Source: Caldicellulosiruptor owensensis OL (GTDB lineage: Bacteria > Bacillota > Thermoanaerobacteria > Caldicellulosiruptorales > Caldicellulosiruptoraceae). Taken from it: a stretch of 64,000 nucleotides of DNA. The DNA lies in assembly GCF_000166335.1 (NCBI RefSeq), contig NC_014657.1:1294501-1358500 (forward strand), in the 5' to 3' direction. Positions 54,865 through 64,000 of this stretch are shown piece by piece. The position numbers and the translations under genes are program-made. The number at the start of each line of letters is the position of its first letter. Within the stretch, counting starts at the first letter, position 1. The notes beneath the pieces are model-generated. The model ran no database searches. It saw only the letters and a program-made list of their open reading frames with translations, and was not told where the DNA came from.

Positions 54865-55563
54865 TTACTCAGACCTTTCATTAAACCTGTATCCCACACC
54901 CCTGACAGTTTCTATGTAACGCGGATTTTTCTCATCATCTTCAAGTTTTCTCCTCAAAAACCTTATGTGTACATCAACCGTTCGTGTATCTCCATCAAAC
55001 TCGTATCCCCATACCCTTTGCAAAATAAAGTCTCTGTCCAACACCCTGCCTTTGTTTTCGATAAGAAGCTTCAGAAGCTCAAACTCTTTGAACGAAAGAG
55101 ATACATCCTGGTTATTTTTCTTGACAGTTCTTTTTGAAAAGTCCACTTCTACATCTCCAAACTTGACCTTATCTTCAACCTCAGGCTTTAAACTCTCTAC
55201 TCTTCTTAAAAGCGCCTTCACTCTTACAACCAGCTCTTTTACACTAAAAGGCTTTGTTATATAGTCATCTGCTCCGAGCTCAAGCCCAAGTATCTTATCA
55301 ATCTCTTCAGATTTAGCAGACAGCAAAATCACCGGAAGATTTTTAGTATCTCTATTGAATCGAATCTCTTTTAAAATTTCATATCCATCCTTGTCACTCA
55401 TCATAATATCAAGTATGACAAGATCAACTTTGCTATTCTTTAAAATCTCCAATGCCTGTACTCCACTGTCCGCTTCAAATGTATTGTATCCTTCTTTCCT
55501 AAGATTAAATTTGAGAAGTTCAAGAATATGCTGCTCATCATCAACTATTAAAATGTTTTTCAT
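54865..55563 (-). CDS. phoP: PhoP-type OmpR-family response regulator
   Basis: The 232-residue regulator has a receiver domain with DDE at residues 8-10, the phospho-acceptor Asp in LVILDIMMSDKDGYE and Lys in DDYITKPFSV. A winged-helix domain ends TRTVDVHIRFLRRKLE and VRGVGYRFNE. It pairs with the following phoR. It is the best candidate for binding the Pho boxes at 51.34-51.37 kb. It starts 1 nt after pgeF. Confidence 0.92.
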   Translation of the reverse strand: MKNILIVDDEQHILELLKFNLRKEGYNTFEADSGVQALEILKNSKVDLVILDIMMSDKDGYEILKEIRFNRDTKNLPVILLSAKSEEIDKILGLELGADDYITKPFSVKELVVRVKALLRRVESLKPEVEDKVKFGDVEVDFSKRTVKKNNQDVSLSFKEFELLKLLIENKGRVLDRDFILQRVWGYEFDGDTRTVDVHIRFLRRKLEDDEKNPRYIETVRGVGYRFNERSE

Positions 55564-55564
55564 C

Positions 55565-56359
55565 TTACTTTCTCACCATCCTCAAGATTGCCACCATACT
55601 TCCCAATCTTTCTGGTTTGCTGTGGTCTCTTCTATATGAAAAAAACAGTTTTTCATTTTCACAGGTGCACATTTCACAGCATATTATCTGAGAACTTCCG
55701 ATACCATTCTTCTTCAAGTCAATCATTATTGCTTTTTTCAAATCGACAAAAAGACCCTTTTCAGATTCTAAACAAACTTCATCCCCAAACTCTCTCAAAA
55801 ACATCTCGTAAATATCCTTACCCACCTCAAAATGTTTTCTACATATCCCTGGACCAATTGCAACAAGTAAATCTTCAGCTGCAGATAAAAATTTTTTCTT
55901 CAGAACCTGTAGGGCATTTTCGGTTATATGCTGCAAAGTCCCTCTCCAACCAGAATGAACCAGAGAAATTACTCTTTTTTTTGTATCAACAATATAAACA
56001 GGAAAGCAATCGGCATGCATTGTTATAAGTGTAATTCCAGGGACATTCGTTACAAGTCCGTCCGCCTCTATTTGTGGAGTATATTCAAAAAAATCAAACC
56101 CTCTTTCTACAATTATTATATCATTTTTATGCACCTGTTTTGCATAGAAAATATTTCTATGGTTTATTTGCAAAGCTTCAAAAAGAATGCGAAAGTTTTT
56201 GTCCACTTCCTCTTTTCGTTCTGCCCATTTATAGCTCAGGTTAAAATTATCACGTCCACAACATTGTCGTGTTGTGAAAAAACCCTCTACACCGTATTCT
56301 TCAAATGCACTTACTTTAAGCATCTCTATCCCATTTATATTCCCTCTCAAAAATCCCAT
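55565..56359 (-). CDS. pgeF: Laccase-domain protein (PgeF/YfiH-type)
   Basis: The 264-residue protein belongs to the YfiH/LACC1 family. Members have been described as purine-nucleoside-processing enzymes and as peptidoglycan-editing factors, so the physiological reaction is debated. The Zn/active-site motifs are ITMHADCFPVYI (His and Cys), SLVHSGWRGT and a C-terminal LFFSYRRDHSKPERLGSMVA. The ATG at 56359 has CTGGAGGGAAAAG upstream. It is directly upstream of phoP. Confidence 0.92.
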   Translation of the reverse strand: MGFLRGNINGIEMLKVSAFEEYGVEGFFTTRQCCGRDNFNLSYKWAERKEEVDKNFRILFEALQINHRNIFYAKQVHKNDIIIVERGFDFFEYTPQIEADGLVTNVPGITLITMHADCFPVYIVDTKKRVISLVHSGWRGTLQHITENALQVLKKKFLSAAEDLLVAIGPGICRKHFEVGKDIYEMFLREFGDEVCLESEKGLFVDLKKAIMIDLKKNGIGSSQIICCEMCTCENEKLFFSYRRDHSKPERLGSMVAILRMVRK

Positions 56360-56383
56360 CTTTTCCCTCCAGGTAAAAATTTA

Positions 56384-56414
56384 AAAAAACAGCAACCCTT
56401 CTTTCAGGGTTGCT
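56384..56414 (-). terminator. Terminator after the transaldolase-family gene
   Basis: Perfect 9-bp stem AGCAACCCT (56391-56399) / AGGGTTGCT (56406-56414) with a 6-nt loop. On the minus strand it is followed by GTTTTTTT. It abuts the stop codon at 56415. Confidence 0.9.
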
Positions 56415-57068
56415 TTAACTTTTCTTAGGCACCTTTTCCCAGTCTTTTAAGAATCTCTCGATACCAACATCAGTCAGAGCATGTTTTGTCATCTGCTCTA
56501 AAACCTTAAATGGTACTGTTGCTATATGAGCACCTGCTTTTGCAGCTTCAATGACATGTATAGGATGTCTTATACTTGCTGCAATTATCTCTGTTTTAAT
56601 ATCAGGATAATTCTTGAATATTTGTACAATCTCCTTTATAAGCTCTATACCATTTTGGCCAATATCATCAAGTCTTCCCACAAATGGTGATACATAAGTT
56701 GCACCAGCTTTCGCAGCTAAAAGTGCCTGAGCTGCTGAGAAGATGAGGGTTACATTTGTCTTAATACCTTCTTTTGAAAGAACAGATACAGCCTTTAACC
56801 CTTCTGCAGTCATTGGTATTTTAATTACTATATTTTTATGAATCTTTGCTAAATCTCTTGCTTCCTCAATCATACCTTCTGCTTTAAGTGAAATTACCTC
56901 TGCAGAGATGGGACCATTAACAATAGAGCAAATCTCATTGACCACTTCTTTAAAATCTCTACCTTCTTTTGCAATTAACGACGGATTTGTAGTAACACCA
57001 CAAATTATTCCCCAAGAATGAGCTTCTCTTATCTCATTCACATTTGCAGTATCAATAAAAAGTTTCAT
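56415..57068 (-). CDS. Transaldolase / fructose-6-phosphate aldolase-like
   Basis: The 217-residue single-barrel protein begins [20 protein letters not shown]. It has [13 protein letters not shown], the Schiff-base Lys83 in [15 protein letters not shown], and [26 protein letters not shown] and the C-terminal [19 protein letters not shown] follow. This is the short MipB/TalC group, which includes both fructose-6-phosphate aldolase and transaldolase activities; sequence alone does not separate them with certainty. I choose ATG 57068, with AAGAGGTGTTGTCAAAA upstream. Confidence 0.93.
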   Translation of the reverse strand: MKLFIDTANVNEIREAHSWGIICGVTTNPSLIAKEGRDFKEVVNEICSIVNGPISAEVISLKAEGMIEEARDLAKIHKNIVIKIPMTAEGLKAVSVLSKEGIKTNVTLIFSAAQALLAAKAGATYVSPFVGRLDDIGQNGIELIKEIVQIFKNYPDIKTEIIAASIRHPIHVIEAAKAGAHIATVPFKVLEQMTKHALTDVGIERFLKDWEKVPKKS

Positions 57069-57131
57069 TTTTGACAACACCTCTTTTCTCTGATTTTCTC
57101 CGTATTATATTTTATACTAACTGGTGTATAA

Positions 57132-58436
57132 TTACAACACACTTAACATATTTTTAAGAAAACTTCTTGCGGCACCCACAAGATATAAAGAACCACAAAT
57201 TATAACTGCACCATCTTCTCCACACAAACCTAATGCATATTTAATTGCATCTTTAAAATCAGCTATAAATTCAAGTCCAAACCTATCTGAAACATCAAGA
57301 GCTTCTTCTTCTGAGAAAGCCCGTTTTTGATAAGGGACAAGAGTAAATATAATTTTGCCTGTCAAGTTTTTAAGTAAGGAAATCATCTTCTCATACTCTT
57401 TGTCCTTTAAAATTCCGACCACAGCCACAATTCTTCTACTACTCAAATACGTCTTACAGTTTTCTATAAGCATCCTCATCCCATCAACATTGTGCGCACC
57501 ATCTAATACAACTAAAGGGGTACTTATCAAGACCTCAAACCGTCCGTTCCACCGAGCATTCAAAAGTCCCCTTACTAACGCTTCAGTTTTTATATCGTAC
57601 TTTTCTCGCAAACATTCATACGCATAGATACAGTTAAGAGCATTTTCTATCTGATGAATGCCAAGTAGCTTAATCTCAAGGTTTTTATAAATTCCTCTTG
57701 GAGTTACACAATCAAAAACCATTCCATCCAGAGCATTTTTCAATATATGATAATCTTCTTCTACCTCAATTAGCTGAGCACTCTGCTGCTTGCACACTTT
57801 TGAAATAACCTCTTTTACCTCTTTGTATCGCTGAACTCCCAGTATTACTTTACTATTTTGCTTTATTATTCCTGCCTTCTCAAAAGCAATCTTTTCAATT
57901 GTAGAACCTAAAATGTCCATATGGTCAAAACCAATGGATGTAATTATGCAAAGTTCAGGGTTTTCTACCACATTGGTTGCATCAAATCTTCCTCCAAGCC
58001 CTACCTCAAGCACAACAAAGTCTACATTTTTCCTTTTGAAAAATTCAAAACCAATGGCAGTTACAACCTCAAATTCTGTGGGATGTGAAAAACCTTGTTT
58101 CAACATCTCTTCAATTTTCTCTTTTACAAACTCTGTAATAATGGTAAGCTCTTGATTATCTATTGGCTGATTATTAAGTTTTATTCTCTCGTTAAAAGAT
58201 TCAAGAAAGGGTGAGGTATAAAGCCCCACCCTAAATCCTGCCTCAATTAACATTTGATTTATAAAAGCACATGTGGAACCTTTTCCGTTTGTGCCCGCAA
58301 TGTGAATAACCTTTAACCCTTTCTGGGGGTTCCCCATAAACTCAAGAAGTTTTCTTATGTTCTGAAGCCCAAGCTTTGTACCAAATTTATATGTTGAATG
58401 AATAAAATCTAAAGCTTGTTCATAAGTCATACCCAT
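57132..58436 (-). CDS. folC: Folylpolyglutamate synthase / dihydrofolate synthase
   Basis: The roughly 434-residue Mur-ligase-fold enzyme adds glutamate to folates. It has the P-loop HIAGTNGKGSTCAFI, TEFEVVTAIGFEFF, LEVGLGGRFDATNVV and LDGAHNVDGMRML. The start is uncertain: several in-frame ATGs lie at 58445, 58436 and 58430. I prefer 58436, which has AGGTGATGTTAAGA upstream. The gene overlaps or abuts valS, a common pairing in Bacillota. Confidence 0.93.
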   Translation of the reverse strand: MGMTYEQALDFIHSTYKFGTKLGLQNIRKLLEFMGNPQKGLKVIHIAGTNGKGSTCAFINQMLIEAGFRVGLYTSPFLESFNERIKLNNQPIDNQELTIITEFVKEKIEEMLKQGFSHPTEFEVVTAIGFEFFKRKNVDFVVLEVGLGGRFDATNVVENPELCIITSIGFDHMDILGSTIEKIAFEKAGIIKQNSKVILGVQRYKEVKEVISKVCKQQSAQLIEVEEDYHILKNALDGMVFDCVTPRGIYKNLEIKLLGIHQIENALNCIYAYECLREKYDIKTEALVRGLLNARWNGRFEVLISTPLVVLDGAHNVDGMRMLIENCKTYLSSRRIVAVVGILKDKEYEKMISLLKNLTGKIIFTLVPYQKRAFSEEEALDVSDRFGLEFIADFKDAIKYALGLCGEDGAVIICGSLYLVGAARSFLKNMLSVL

Positions 58437-58444
58437 TCTTAACA

Positions 58445-61069
58445 TCACCTGAGACTTTCTAATCTTTCTATCTGCTGCTCAACTGAGAGCAGCATCTGCT
58501 TGTACCTTTCGTACTTTTCCTTTTCTTCATTTACAACCTTTTCAGGTGCTTTTTGTAAAAAGTTTCGATTGCTCAGCAGTTTCTCAGATCTTTCAACCTC
58601 TTTTAAAAGTCTTTCCTTTTCATCAATCAGCCTTTTAAGCTCTGCTTGAACATCAACTATTTCTTTCAATTTCACATACGCAACTCCCCATGACAATACC
58701 AAAGCTACACTATCTTCTGGAACTTCATTTGAGATTATCACCTGCTCAAAATTCGCAAGTTTTTTGACATAAATCTCCCATAAGCTCAATTGATTTGCCA
58801 TGGAAAGGTCTTCAGTCTTTACATACACTTTTGGTTTGATGTCAGGCTTGATATTCCTCTCTAACCTCAGATTTCTCAAACTTCTTATAAGTTCTATGAG
58901 CTTTTCAACCATTTGAATGTCTTCAGTAAATTGATATCCTCTTGGCTTTGGCCAGGTTGCTATCACAAGACTCTCTTCAACATGTGGAAGGTTCAAATAG
59001 ATTTCCTCTGTCACAAATGGCATAAACGGATGCAAAAGCTTTAATATATCTGTGAGAACTGTCAAAAGAACATATTGTACCTCTTTGTTATTGCTTGCTT
59101 CTTTATTATAAAGTGTAGGTTTTGACATCTCAATATACCAGTCACAGAATTCGTCCCATATAAAATCATAAAGTTTTTGAGCAGCAATCCCAATTTCAAA
59201 CTTTTCAAGGTTTTCTGTAACTTCACTGATGAGTGTATCAAGCCTCGATAGAATCCACCTTTCGGTAAACGTAAATTTGCTCTCATCAGGCTTAAAGCTT
59301 GTATCAATGTCAAGATTCATGAGCACAAACCTTGCGGCATTCCAAATCTTGTTTGCAAAGTTTCTATTAGCTTCAACCTTTTCCATATGAAATCTTGTAT
59401 CATTTCCAGGGGATATACCAGTGACAAGTGTAAATCTAAGCGCATCGGCACCATATTTTTCTATTACCTCAAGCGGGTCTATCCCGTTGCCCAAGGATTT
59501 GCTCATCTTTCTCCCTTGAGCATCTCTTACAATACCGTGTATCAAAACATACTTAAATGGTTCTTTCCCCATGTGCTCTAAACCAGAAAAAATCATCCTT
59601 GCAACCCAGAAGAAAATGATGTCATATGCAGTTACCAAAACATCTGTTGGGTAAAAATACCTCAAGTCTTCTGTCTCCTTAGGCCAGCCAAGCGTAGAAA
59701 ATGGCCACAAAGCAGACGAAAACCAGGTATCAAGCGTATCTTCATCCTGATATACGTTAGAAGAACCGCACTTTGAACATATCTTTACTTCTTCCCTGCT
59801 TACCATCATATTCTCACAGTCTCGGCAGTAGTAAGCAGGAATTCTGTGTCCCCACCATAGCTGTCTTGAAATACACCAGTCTTTTATATTCTCCATCCAG
59901 TTAAAATATATCTTTTCAAATCTTTCCGGTATAAACTTAATTTTCCCTTCTTTCACAACTCTTATTGCAGGCTCTGCTAAAGGTTTCATCTTAACAAACC
60001 ATTGTTTTGAAACAAGTGGTTCTATTACGGTTGAACACCTATAACAGTGTCCCACATTGTGTGTATAGTCCTCTTCTTTCACAAGAAGGCCAAGATCTTT
60101 TAAATCGTTAACAATATTCTTTCTCGCCTCATACCTTTCCTGTCCCGCATATTTTCCTGCATTTTCATTCATATACCCTTTCGTGTCTATCACCTGGACC
60201 ATTGGAAGGTTGTGTCTTTGTCCAATCTCAAAGTCATTCGGGTCATGCGCAGGAGTGATTTTAACAACACCTGTGCCAAATTCCATATCAACATATTCGT
60301 CTTCAATTACTGGTATTTCTCTGTTTACTAGCGGAAGCACAACTGTCTTACCAATCAAATGTTTATATCTCTGGTCGTTTGGATTCACCGCAACGGCAGT
60401 ATCACCCAGCATTGTTTCAGGTCTTGTTGTAGCAACAATTACATAATATGAATTATCCTTTGCCGGATACTTTATATAATAGAGTTTCCCTTTTTTCTCT
60501 TCATACTCAACTTCAGCATCAGAAATGGTGGTATGACAAGTTGGACACCAGTTTATCATCCTCTCGCCTTTATATATGAGCCCTTTTTCATAAAGTCTTA
60601 CAAAAACCTCCTTTACAGCATTTGAAAGGCCCTCATCCATTGTAAACCTTTCTCTGTCCCAGTCGCAAGATGCACCAAGTTTTTTGAGCTGCTCTATAAT
60701 CCTGCCACCATATACTCTTTTCCACTCCCATGCTCGCTCTAAAAACTTTTCTCGCCCTATCATCTCCTTTGTCAAGCCTTCTTCTTTCATCTTTTCAACA
60801 ATCTTTGCCTCTGTTGCAATGCTTGCATGGTCAGTGCCAGGAAGCCAAAGAGCACAGTAACCTTGCATTCTTTTGAACCTAATAAGAATATCTTGGATGG
60901 TATTGTTCAGTGCATGGCCCATATGTAGCTGCCCTGTAATATTTGGAGGTGGAATAACAATTGTAAAAGGTTTTTTTGAATAATCAATCTTTGCATGGAA
61001 ATACTTTTTATCAAGCCACATTCTATAGAGCCTGTCTTCTACCTCTTTAGGATTATATACTTTCTGCAC
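58445..61069 (-). CDS. valS: Valyl-tRNA synthetase
   Basis: The 874-residue class I synthetase charges tRNA-Val. The HIGH-type motif is [16 protein letters not shown] (about 38-53) and the KMSKS motif is [14 protein letters not shown]. The editing domain contains [18 protein letters not shown] zinc-like [17 protein letters not shown] insert is visible near 405-430. A C-terminal coiled coil (about 805-874) follows, as usual for ValRS. The start is a GTG with GAGGGGGATGTGAA upstream. No T-box is seen in the leader. Confidence 0.97.
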   Translation of the reverse strand: MQKVYNPKEVEDRLYRMWLDKKYFHAKIDYSKKPFTIVIPPPNITGQLHMGHALNNTIQDILIRFKRMQGYCALWLPGTDHASIATEAKIVEKMKEEGLTKEMIGREKFLERAWEWKRVYGGRIIEQLKKLGASCDWDRERFTMDEGLSNAVKEVFVRLYEKGLIYKGERMINWCPTCHTTISDAEVEYEEKKGKLYYIKYPAKDNSYYVIVATTRPETMLGDTAVAVNPNDQRYKHLIGKTVVLPLVNREIPVIEDEYVDMEFGTGVVKITPAHDPNDFEIGQRHNLPMVQVIDTKGYMNENAGKYAGQERYEARKNIVNDLKDLGLLVKEEDYTHNVGHCYRCSTVIEPLVSKQWFVKMKPLAEPAIRVVKEGKIKFIPERFEKIYFNWMENIKDWCISRQLWWGHRIPAYYCRDCENMMVSREEVKICSKCGSSNVYQDEDTLDTWFSSALWPFSTLGWPKETEDLRYFYPTDVLVTAYDIIFFWVARMIFSGLEHMGKEPFKYVLIHGIVRDAQGRKMSKSLGNGIDPLEVIEKYGADALRFTLVTGISPGNDTRFHMEKVEANRNFANKIWNAARFVLMNLDIDTSFKPDESKFTFTERWILSRLDTLISEVTENLEKFEIGIAAQKLYDFIWDEFCDWYIEMSKPTLYNKEASNNKEVQYVLLTVLTDILKLLHPFMPFVTEEIYLNLPHVEESLVIATWPKPRGYQFTEDIQMVEKLIELIRSLRNLRLERNIKPDIKPKVYVKTEDLSMANQLSLWEIYVKKLANFEQVIISNEVPEDSVALVLSWGVAYVKLKEIVDVQAELKRLIDEKERLLKEVERSEKLLSNRNFLQKAPEKVVNEEKEKYERYKQMLLSVEQQIERLESLR

Positions 61070-61219
61070 TTCACATCCCCCTCAAAATGTTTTTATTTCA
61101 TTTTTTATATTATTTCAATTTTATTTTTGTTTCAAACTTTGTGTTAAGAATATTAATTTGATGGGTATAAAGTAATTGTAATTTAAAAAATTAAATTTTA
61201 CAAGGGAGGGTGTCGATTA

Positions 61220-61597
61220 ATGATTAAAAGAGGAAGCGTATACAAATGTGAGATTTGTGGAAACATAGTAGAGGTTTTGCATGCAGGTGGTGGCCAGCTT
61301 GTATGCTGTGGAAAACCCATGACGCTGCTTGAAGCTAACACAGTCGATGCAAGTTTAGAAAAGCATGTCCCTGTTATCGAAAAGACAGAAGAGGGCATCT
61401 TGGTCAAAGTAGGTGAAGTTGCTCATCCAATGGAAGAAAAACACTACATCATGTGGATTGAACTCATTGCAGACAACAAAGTTTACAGAAAATATCTAAA
61501 ACCAGGCGATGAACCAAAGGCACTGTTTGAAGTTTCAGCTGAGAATGTAGTGGCATACGAATATTGCAATTTACATGGACTGTGGAAAAAAGAATAG
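61220..61597 (+). CDS. dfx: Desulfoferrodoxin (2Fe superoxide reductase)
   Basis: The 125-residue enzyme reduces superoxide to peroxide using rubredoxin electrons. The N-terminal desulforedoxin centre has C10, C13, C29 and C30 ([15 protein letters not shown]). The catalytic centre II has H49 (EKHVPVIEK), H69 and H75 ([13 protein letters not shown]), C116 and H119 ([11 protein letters not shown]). Both iron centres are complete. The Shine-Dalgarno GGGAGGG lies about 10 nt before the ATG. It is monocistronic and ends at a shared terminator with ackA. The electron donor is probably the rubredoxin in this window. Confidence 0.96.
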   Translation: MIKRGSVYKCEICGNIVEVLHAGGGQLVCCGKPMTLLEANTVDASLEKHVPVIEKTEEGILVKVGEVAHPMEEKHYIMWIELIADNKVYRKYLKPGDEPKALFEVSAENVVAYEYCNLHGLWKKE

Positions 61598-61606
61598 AAA
61601 ATAAAT

Positions 61607-61653
61607 GGGGGTTGCACACAAATTGTTGGTTTTCTTTTTCGTCTGCAACCCCC
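61607..61653. terminator. Bidirectional terminator between dfx and ackA
   Basis: Perfect 10-bp stem GGGGGTTGCA (61607-61616) / TGCAACCCCC (61644-61653) with a 27-nt loop, followed by TATTTTAG on the plus strand and ATTTATTTTC on the minus strand. It lies between convergent genes. Confidence 0.8.
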
Positions 61654-61666
61654 TATTTTAGCAAGT

Positions 61667-62866
61667 TTATTTTGAAAGAAGCCTTTTCGTCTCTCTCGCA
61701 ATCATAAGTTCTTCGTTTGTAGGAACTATTAAAATCTTTACCTTGCTCTCAGACTTATTTATTTCAGAAATCTTGCCTTTTTCTACATTGAAGTTCTTTT
61801 CTCTATCATACAGAACACCCATATATTCTAAATCAGTCAAACATTTATCTCTCACAAGAGCATTATTTTCACCAATTCCCGCAGTGAATATAATAGCATC
61901 TGCCCCGCCTAATACAGCTGCATACTCACCTATATATTTTTTTACCCTGTAACAGAACATATCAATTGCAAGCTTTGCTCTTTCATTACCCTCATTTGCA
62001 GCTTTCTCTAAATCTCTAAAGTCACTGCTCACCCCTGATATACCAAGCACACCCGATTTTTTATTCAGAAAATCACTCATCTGCTTCACATCCATTTTTT
62101 CCTTCTCCATGAGGTACAGTATCACAGCCGGGTCAATTGTTCCGCTTCTTGTTCCCATTGCAAGACCAGCCAAAGGAGTAAATCCCATGCTTGTATCAAC
62201 CGACTTTCCATACTTTATTGCACACACACTTGAACCGTTACCAAGATGACAAGTTATAAGTTTCAACTCCTCCAGTGGTCTTTTTAAATATTCTGCAGCT
62301 TTAATTGCAACATATTTATGTGATGTTCCATGAAATCCATATTTTCTAATTTTATATTTCTCATACACCTCATATGGAAGCGAATACATATACGCATATC
62401 TTGGCATTGTTTGATGAAATGCTGTATCAAATACAGCTACATTTGGTTTCCCAGGAATTTCTTTTTCACACGCTTCAATTCCCATTAAATTAGCAGGATT
62501 GTGAAGAGGCGCAAGTTCAATACATTCTCTTATTGCTTTCTTTACCTCTTCATTGACAACCACTGCATCACTAAAATACTCTCCGCCATGCACAACTCTG
62601 TGACCAATTGCATCAATTTCATCCATAGAATGGATAATGCCTGCATCTTCATGTGTGAGCATCTCTAACACAAGTTTAATAGCAACATTGTGGTCTTTTA
62701 TTTCCTGTTCTTTTACAATCTCTTGACCGTTCTTTTGATGTCTAATAAATGCCCCCGGCAACCCAATCCTATCAACAACACCTTTACAAAGTGCAACCTC
62801 TGTATCAGTATCAATAAATTGATACTTTAAAGATGAACTTCCTGAGTTTAATACCAAAACCTTCAT
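61667..62866 (-). CDS. ackA: Acetate kinase
   Basis: The 399-residue ASKHA-fold kinase makes ATP and acetate from acetyl phosphate. It has [31 protein letters not shown] and [43 protein letters not shown] and [13 protein letters not shown] follow. It lies 26 nt after pta and is co-transcribed with it, forming the acetate branch of fermentation. Confidence 0.97.
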   Translation of the reverse strand: MKVLVLNSGSSSLKYQFIDTDTEVALCKGVVDRIGLPGAFIRHQKNGQEIVKEQEIKDHNVAIKLVLEMLTHEDAGIIHSMDEIDAIGHRVVHGGEYFSDAVVVNEEVKKAIRECIELAPLHNPANLMGIEACEKEIPGKPNVAVFDTAFHQTMPRYAYMYSLPYEVYEKYKIRKYGFHGTSHKYVAIKAAEYLKRPLEELKLITCHLGNGSSVCAIKYGKSVDTSMGFTPLAGLAMGTRSGTIDPAVILYLMEKEKMDVKQMSDFLNKKSGVLGISGVSSDFRDLEKAANEGNERAKLAIDMFCYRVKKYIGEYAAVLGGADAIIFTAGIGENNALVRDKCLTDLEYMGVLYDREKNFNVEKGKISEINKSESKVKILIVPTNEELMIARETKRLLSK

Positions 62867-62892
62867 TTTTTCATTCCCCTTCTATAAATAAT

Positions 62893-63891
62893 TTATTTCA
62901 TCATAGCCTGAACAGCGGTAATTGCAATAACCCCCACAATGTCTTCCGCTTTGCAACCTCGGGACAAATCATTTACAGGTTTTGCTATTCCCTGGGTAAT
63001 AGGTCCGTACGCTTCTGCTTTTGCAAGCCTTTCTGTAAGTTTATATGCAATATTGCCAGCATCCAAATCAGGAAAGATTAGAACATTTGCTTGCCCTGCA
63101 ACAGGACTTCCCGGTGCTTTCAACTTTGCAACAGAAGGAACTATTGCAGCATCTGCTTGAAGCTCACCATCTATTAAAAGGTCTGGTGCTTTTTCTTTTG
63201 CAATCTTAGTTGCTTCAACAACCTTATCAACCATTTCTGACTTTGCAGAACCTTTTGTTGAATATGAGAGCATTGCTACTTTTGGAGTTTTGCCAACCAA
63301 AGCCTCAAAACTTTTTGCTGAAGAAATAGCTATATCAGCAAGTTCTTCTGCTGTTGGATTAGGATTTAAACCTGCATCAGCATATATAAAAACTCCATTT
63401 TCTCCATATTCACAATTTGGAACCACCATAATAAAGAAACTTGAAACAAGTTTTACCCCAGGTGCTGTTTTTAATATCTGCAAGGCTGGTCGCAAGGTAT
63501 CTGCTGTTGAGTGAATAGCACCAGATACCATACCATCTGCCAAACCTTTGTATACAAGCATAACACCAAAATACATCGGGTCTTTAATAATCTTTCTTGC
63601 ATCTTCCAACGTTATACCTTTATTTTTTCTTAGCTCATAAAATTCATTAACAAATTCATCAAATCTATCAAAATTCTCTGGGTCAATAAAAATAGCGTCA
63701 TCTACATTTGCTCCAAATTTTGCTGCTTCTTTTTTAATCTCATGTTCTTTCCCAATCAAAACTATCTTGGCTATCTTTTCTTTTAGAGCTATGGAGGCAG
63801 CTTTTAAATTTCTTTCTTCGTAGCTTTCGGGAAGTACAATTGTCTTTATATCTGATTTTGCTTTTTCGATAATTGTATCAATAAAAGCCAT
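62893..63891 (-). CDS. pta: Phosphate acetyltransferase
   Basis: The 332-residue enzyme converts acetyl-CoA and phosphate to acetyl phosphate. It is the short, single-domain type (about 330 residues). It begins MAFIDTIIEKAKSDIKTIVL and has GMVSGAIHSTADTLRPALQ and AMLSYSTKGSAKSEMV. VAGQANVLIFPDLDAGNIAY and GPITQGIAKPVNDLSRGC close the C-terminal half. I choose ATG 63891, with GAAAGGAGTATCAAAAA upstream. It is followed by ackA. Confidence 0.96.
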   Translation of the reverse strand: MAFIDTIIEKAKSDIKTIVLPESYEERNLKAASIALKEKIAKIVLIGKEHEIKKEAAKFGANVDDAIFIDPENFDRFDEFVNEFYELRKNKGITLEDARKIIKDPMYFGVMLVYKGLADGMVSGAIHSTADTLRPALQILKTAPGVKLVSSFFIMVVPNCEYGENGVFIYADAGLNPNPTAEELADIAISSAKSFEALVGKTPKVAMLSYSTKGSAKSEMVDKVVEATKIAKEKAPDLLIDGELQADAAIVPSVAKLKAPGSPVAGQANVLIFPDLDAGNIAYKLTERLAKAEAYGPITQGIAKPVNDLSRGCKAEDIVGVIAITAVQAMMK

Positions 63892-63939
63892 TTTTTGATA
63901 CTCCTTTCGTTTATTATTTGTCATATTGTACCTTAATAT

Positions 63940-63971
63940 ATTATAAAACAAATTGTATCTTGTATACAAGA
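63940..63971 (-). promoter_or_regulatory. pta-ackA promoter with a perfect palindrome over the -35
   Basis: On the minus strand TTGTAT (63969-63964) and TATAAT (63945-63940) are 18 nt apart. The 14-bp palindrome TCTTGTATACAAGA (63958-63971) covers the -35. Its core CTTGTATACAAG equals the core of the Bacillus gluconate-repressor (GntR) operator, so a GntR-family regulator is a reasonable candidate. Confidence 0.6.
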
Positions 63972-64000
63972 ATTATTTTACTTTTAAAATGAATTTTCAC

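Noticed and set aside
61141..61219. PerR-like operator ahead of desulfoferrodoxin
   Set aside because: The AT-rich sequence contains TTGTAA and TTTACAA halves but the symmetry is imperfect and expected by chance in such AT-rich DNA.

Overview
The window reads as chromosomal DNA of an anaerobic, thermophilic, AT-rich Bacillota (Firmicute). The overall gene content most resembles Caldicellulosiruptor. That genus assignment is inferred from resemblance, not from a marker gene. Supporting observations are strong purine-rich Shine-Dalgarno sites, many TTG/GTG starts, oxygen defence by flavodiiron protein, rubredoxin and superoxide reductase, a Pta-AckA acetate pathway, DivIVA-like and PhoPR/WalKR-style regulators, and an ISLre2-type transposase. 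Almost all genes lie on the minus strand. The plus-strand exceptions are fprA-nroR, a GNAT acetyltransferase, the DUF47-Pit phosphate pair and desulfoferrodoxin.

Layout. 1-0.43 kb: 5' end of an ISLre2-type transposase gene, cut by the window edge. 0.46-3.6 kb: an anchored unknown protein, then the fprA-nroR oxygen-reduction operon. 3.7-13.6 kb: DNA repair and replication run (unknown gene, polA, coaE, lytic transglycosylase, uvrB, uvrA). 13.7 kb: a 52-residue rubredoxin gene. 13.9-25.3 kb: compact purine operon purCSQLFMNHD with a purine permease upstream. 25.5-34.4 kb: HtrA protease with a two-component system, then AIR-synthase-like protein, small membrane protein, pgsA, double-OB SSB-like protein, unknown protein, polysaccharide deacetylase, DivIVA-like protein and tcdA. 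34.4-34.77 kb: a GC-rich, self-complementary intergenic RNA candidate with its own promoter and terminator. 34.7-38.4 kb: three overlapping acyl-CoA-dehydratase-activase-type genes, then nth. 38.4-41.6 kb: GNAT, murJ and manC. 41.7-49.1 kb: histidine operon hisZGDCBHAF(IE). 49.3-56.4 kb: phosphate block (queT, phoU, pstB; divergent DUF47-pit; phoR, phoP) and pgeF. 56.4-61.1 kb: transaldolase-family aldolase, folC and valS. 61.2-64 kb: desulfoferrodoxin, ackA and pta.

How parts work together. NADH -> NROR -> rubredoxin -> FprA and rubredoxin -> desulfoferrodoxin form a plausible O2/superoxide detoxification chain; all four components are in the window but at three separate places. The phosphate genes surround a divergent promoter carrying four 11-bp-periodic TTAACA-type repeats, expected to bind the PhoP encoded nearby. 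The purine and histidine operons are tightly packed, with many 4-nt start/stop overlaps.

Most unusual items: (i) the GC-rich structured RNA candidate at 34.44-34.73 kb; (ii) a perfect inverted repeat that would mask the transposase ribosome-binding site only in read-through transcripts; (iii) a perfect inverted repeat between the last codons of pgsA and the ribosome-binding site of the next gene; (iv) the tandem Pho boxes; (v) a GntR-type palindrome on the pta promoter; (vi) several terminators whose first arm is encoded by the final codons of the gene they terminate. No CRISPR array, tRNA or rRNA gene was seen.
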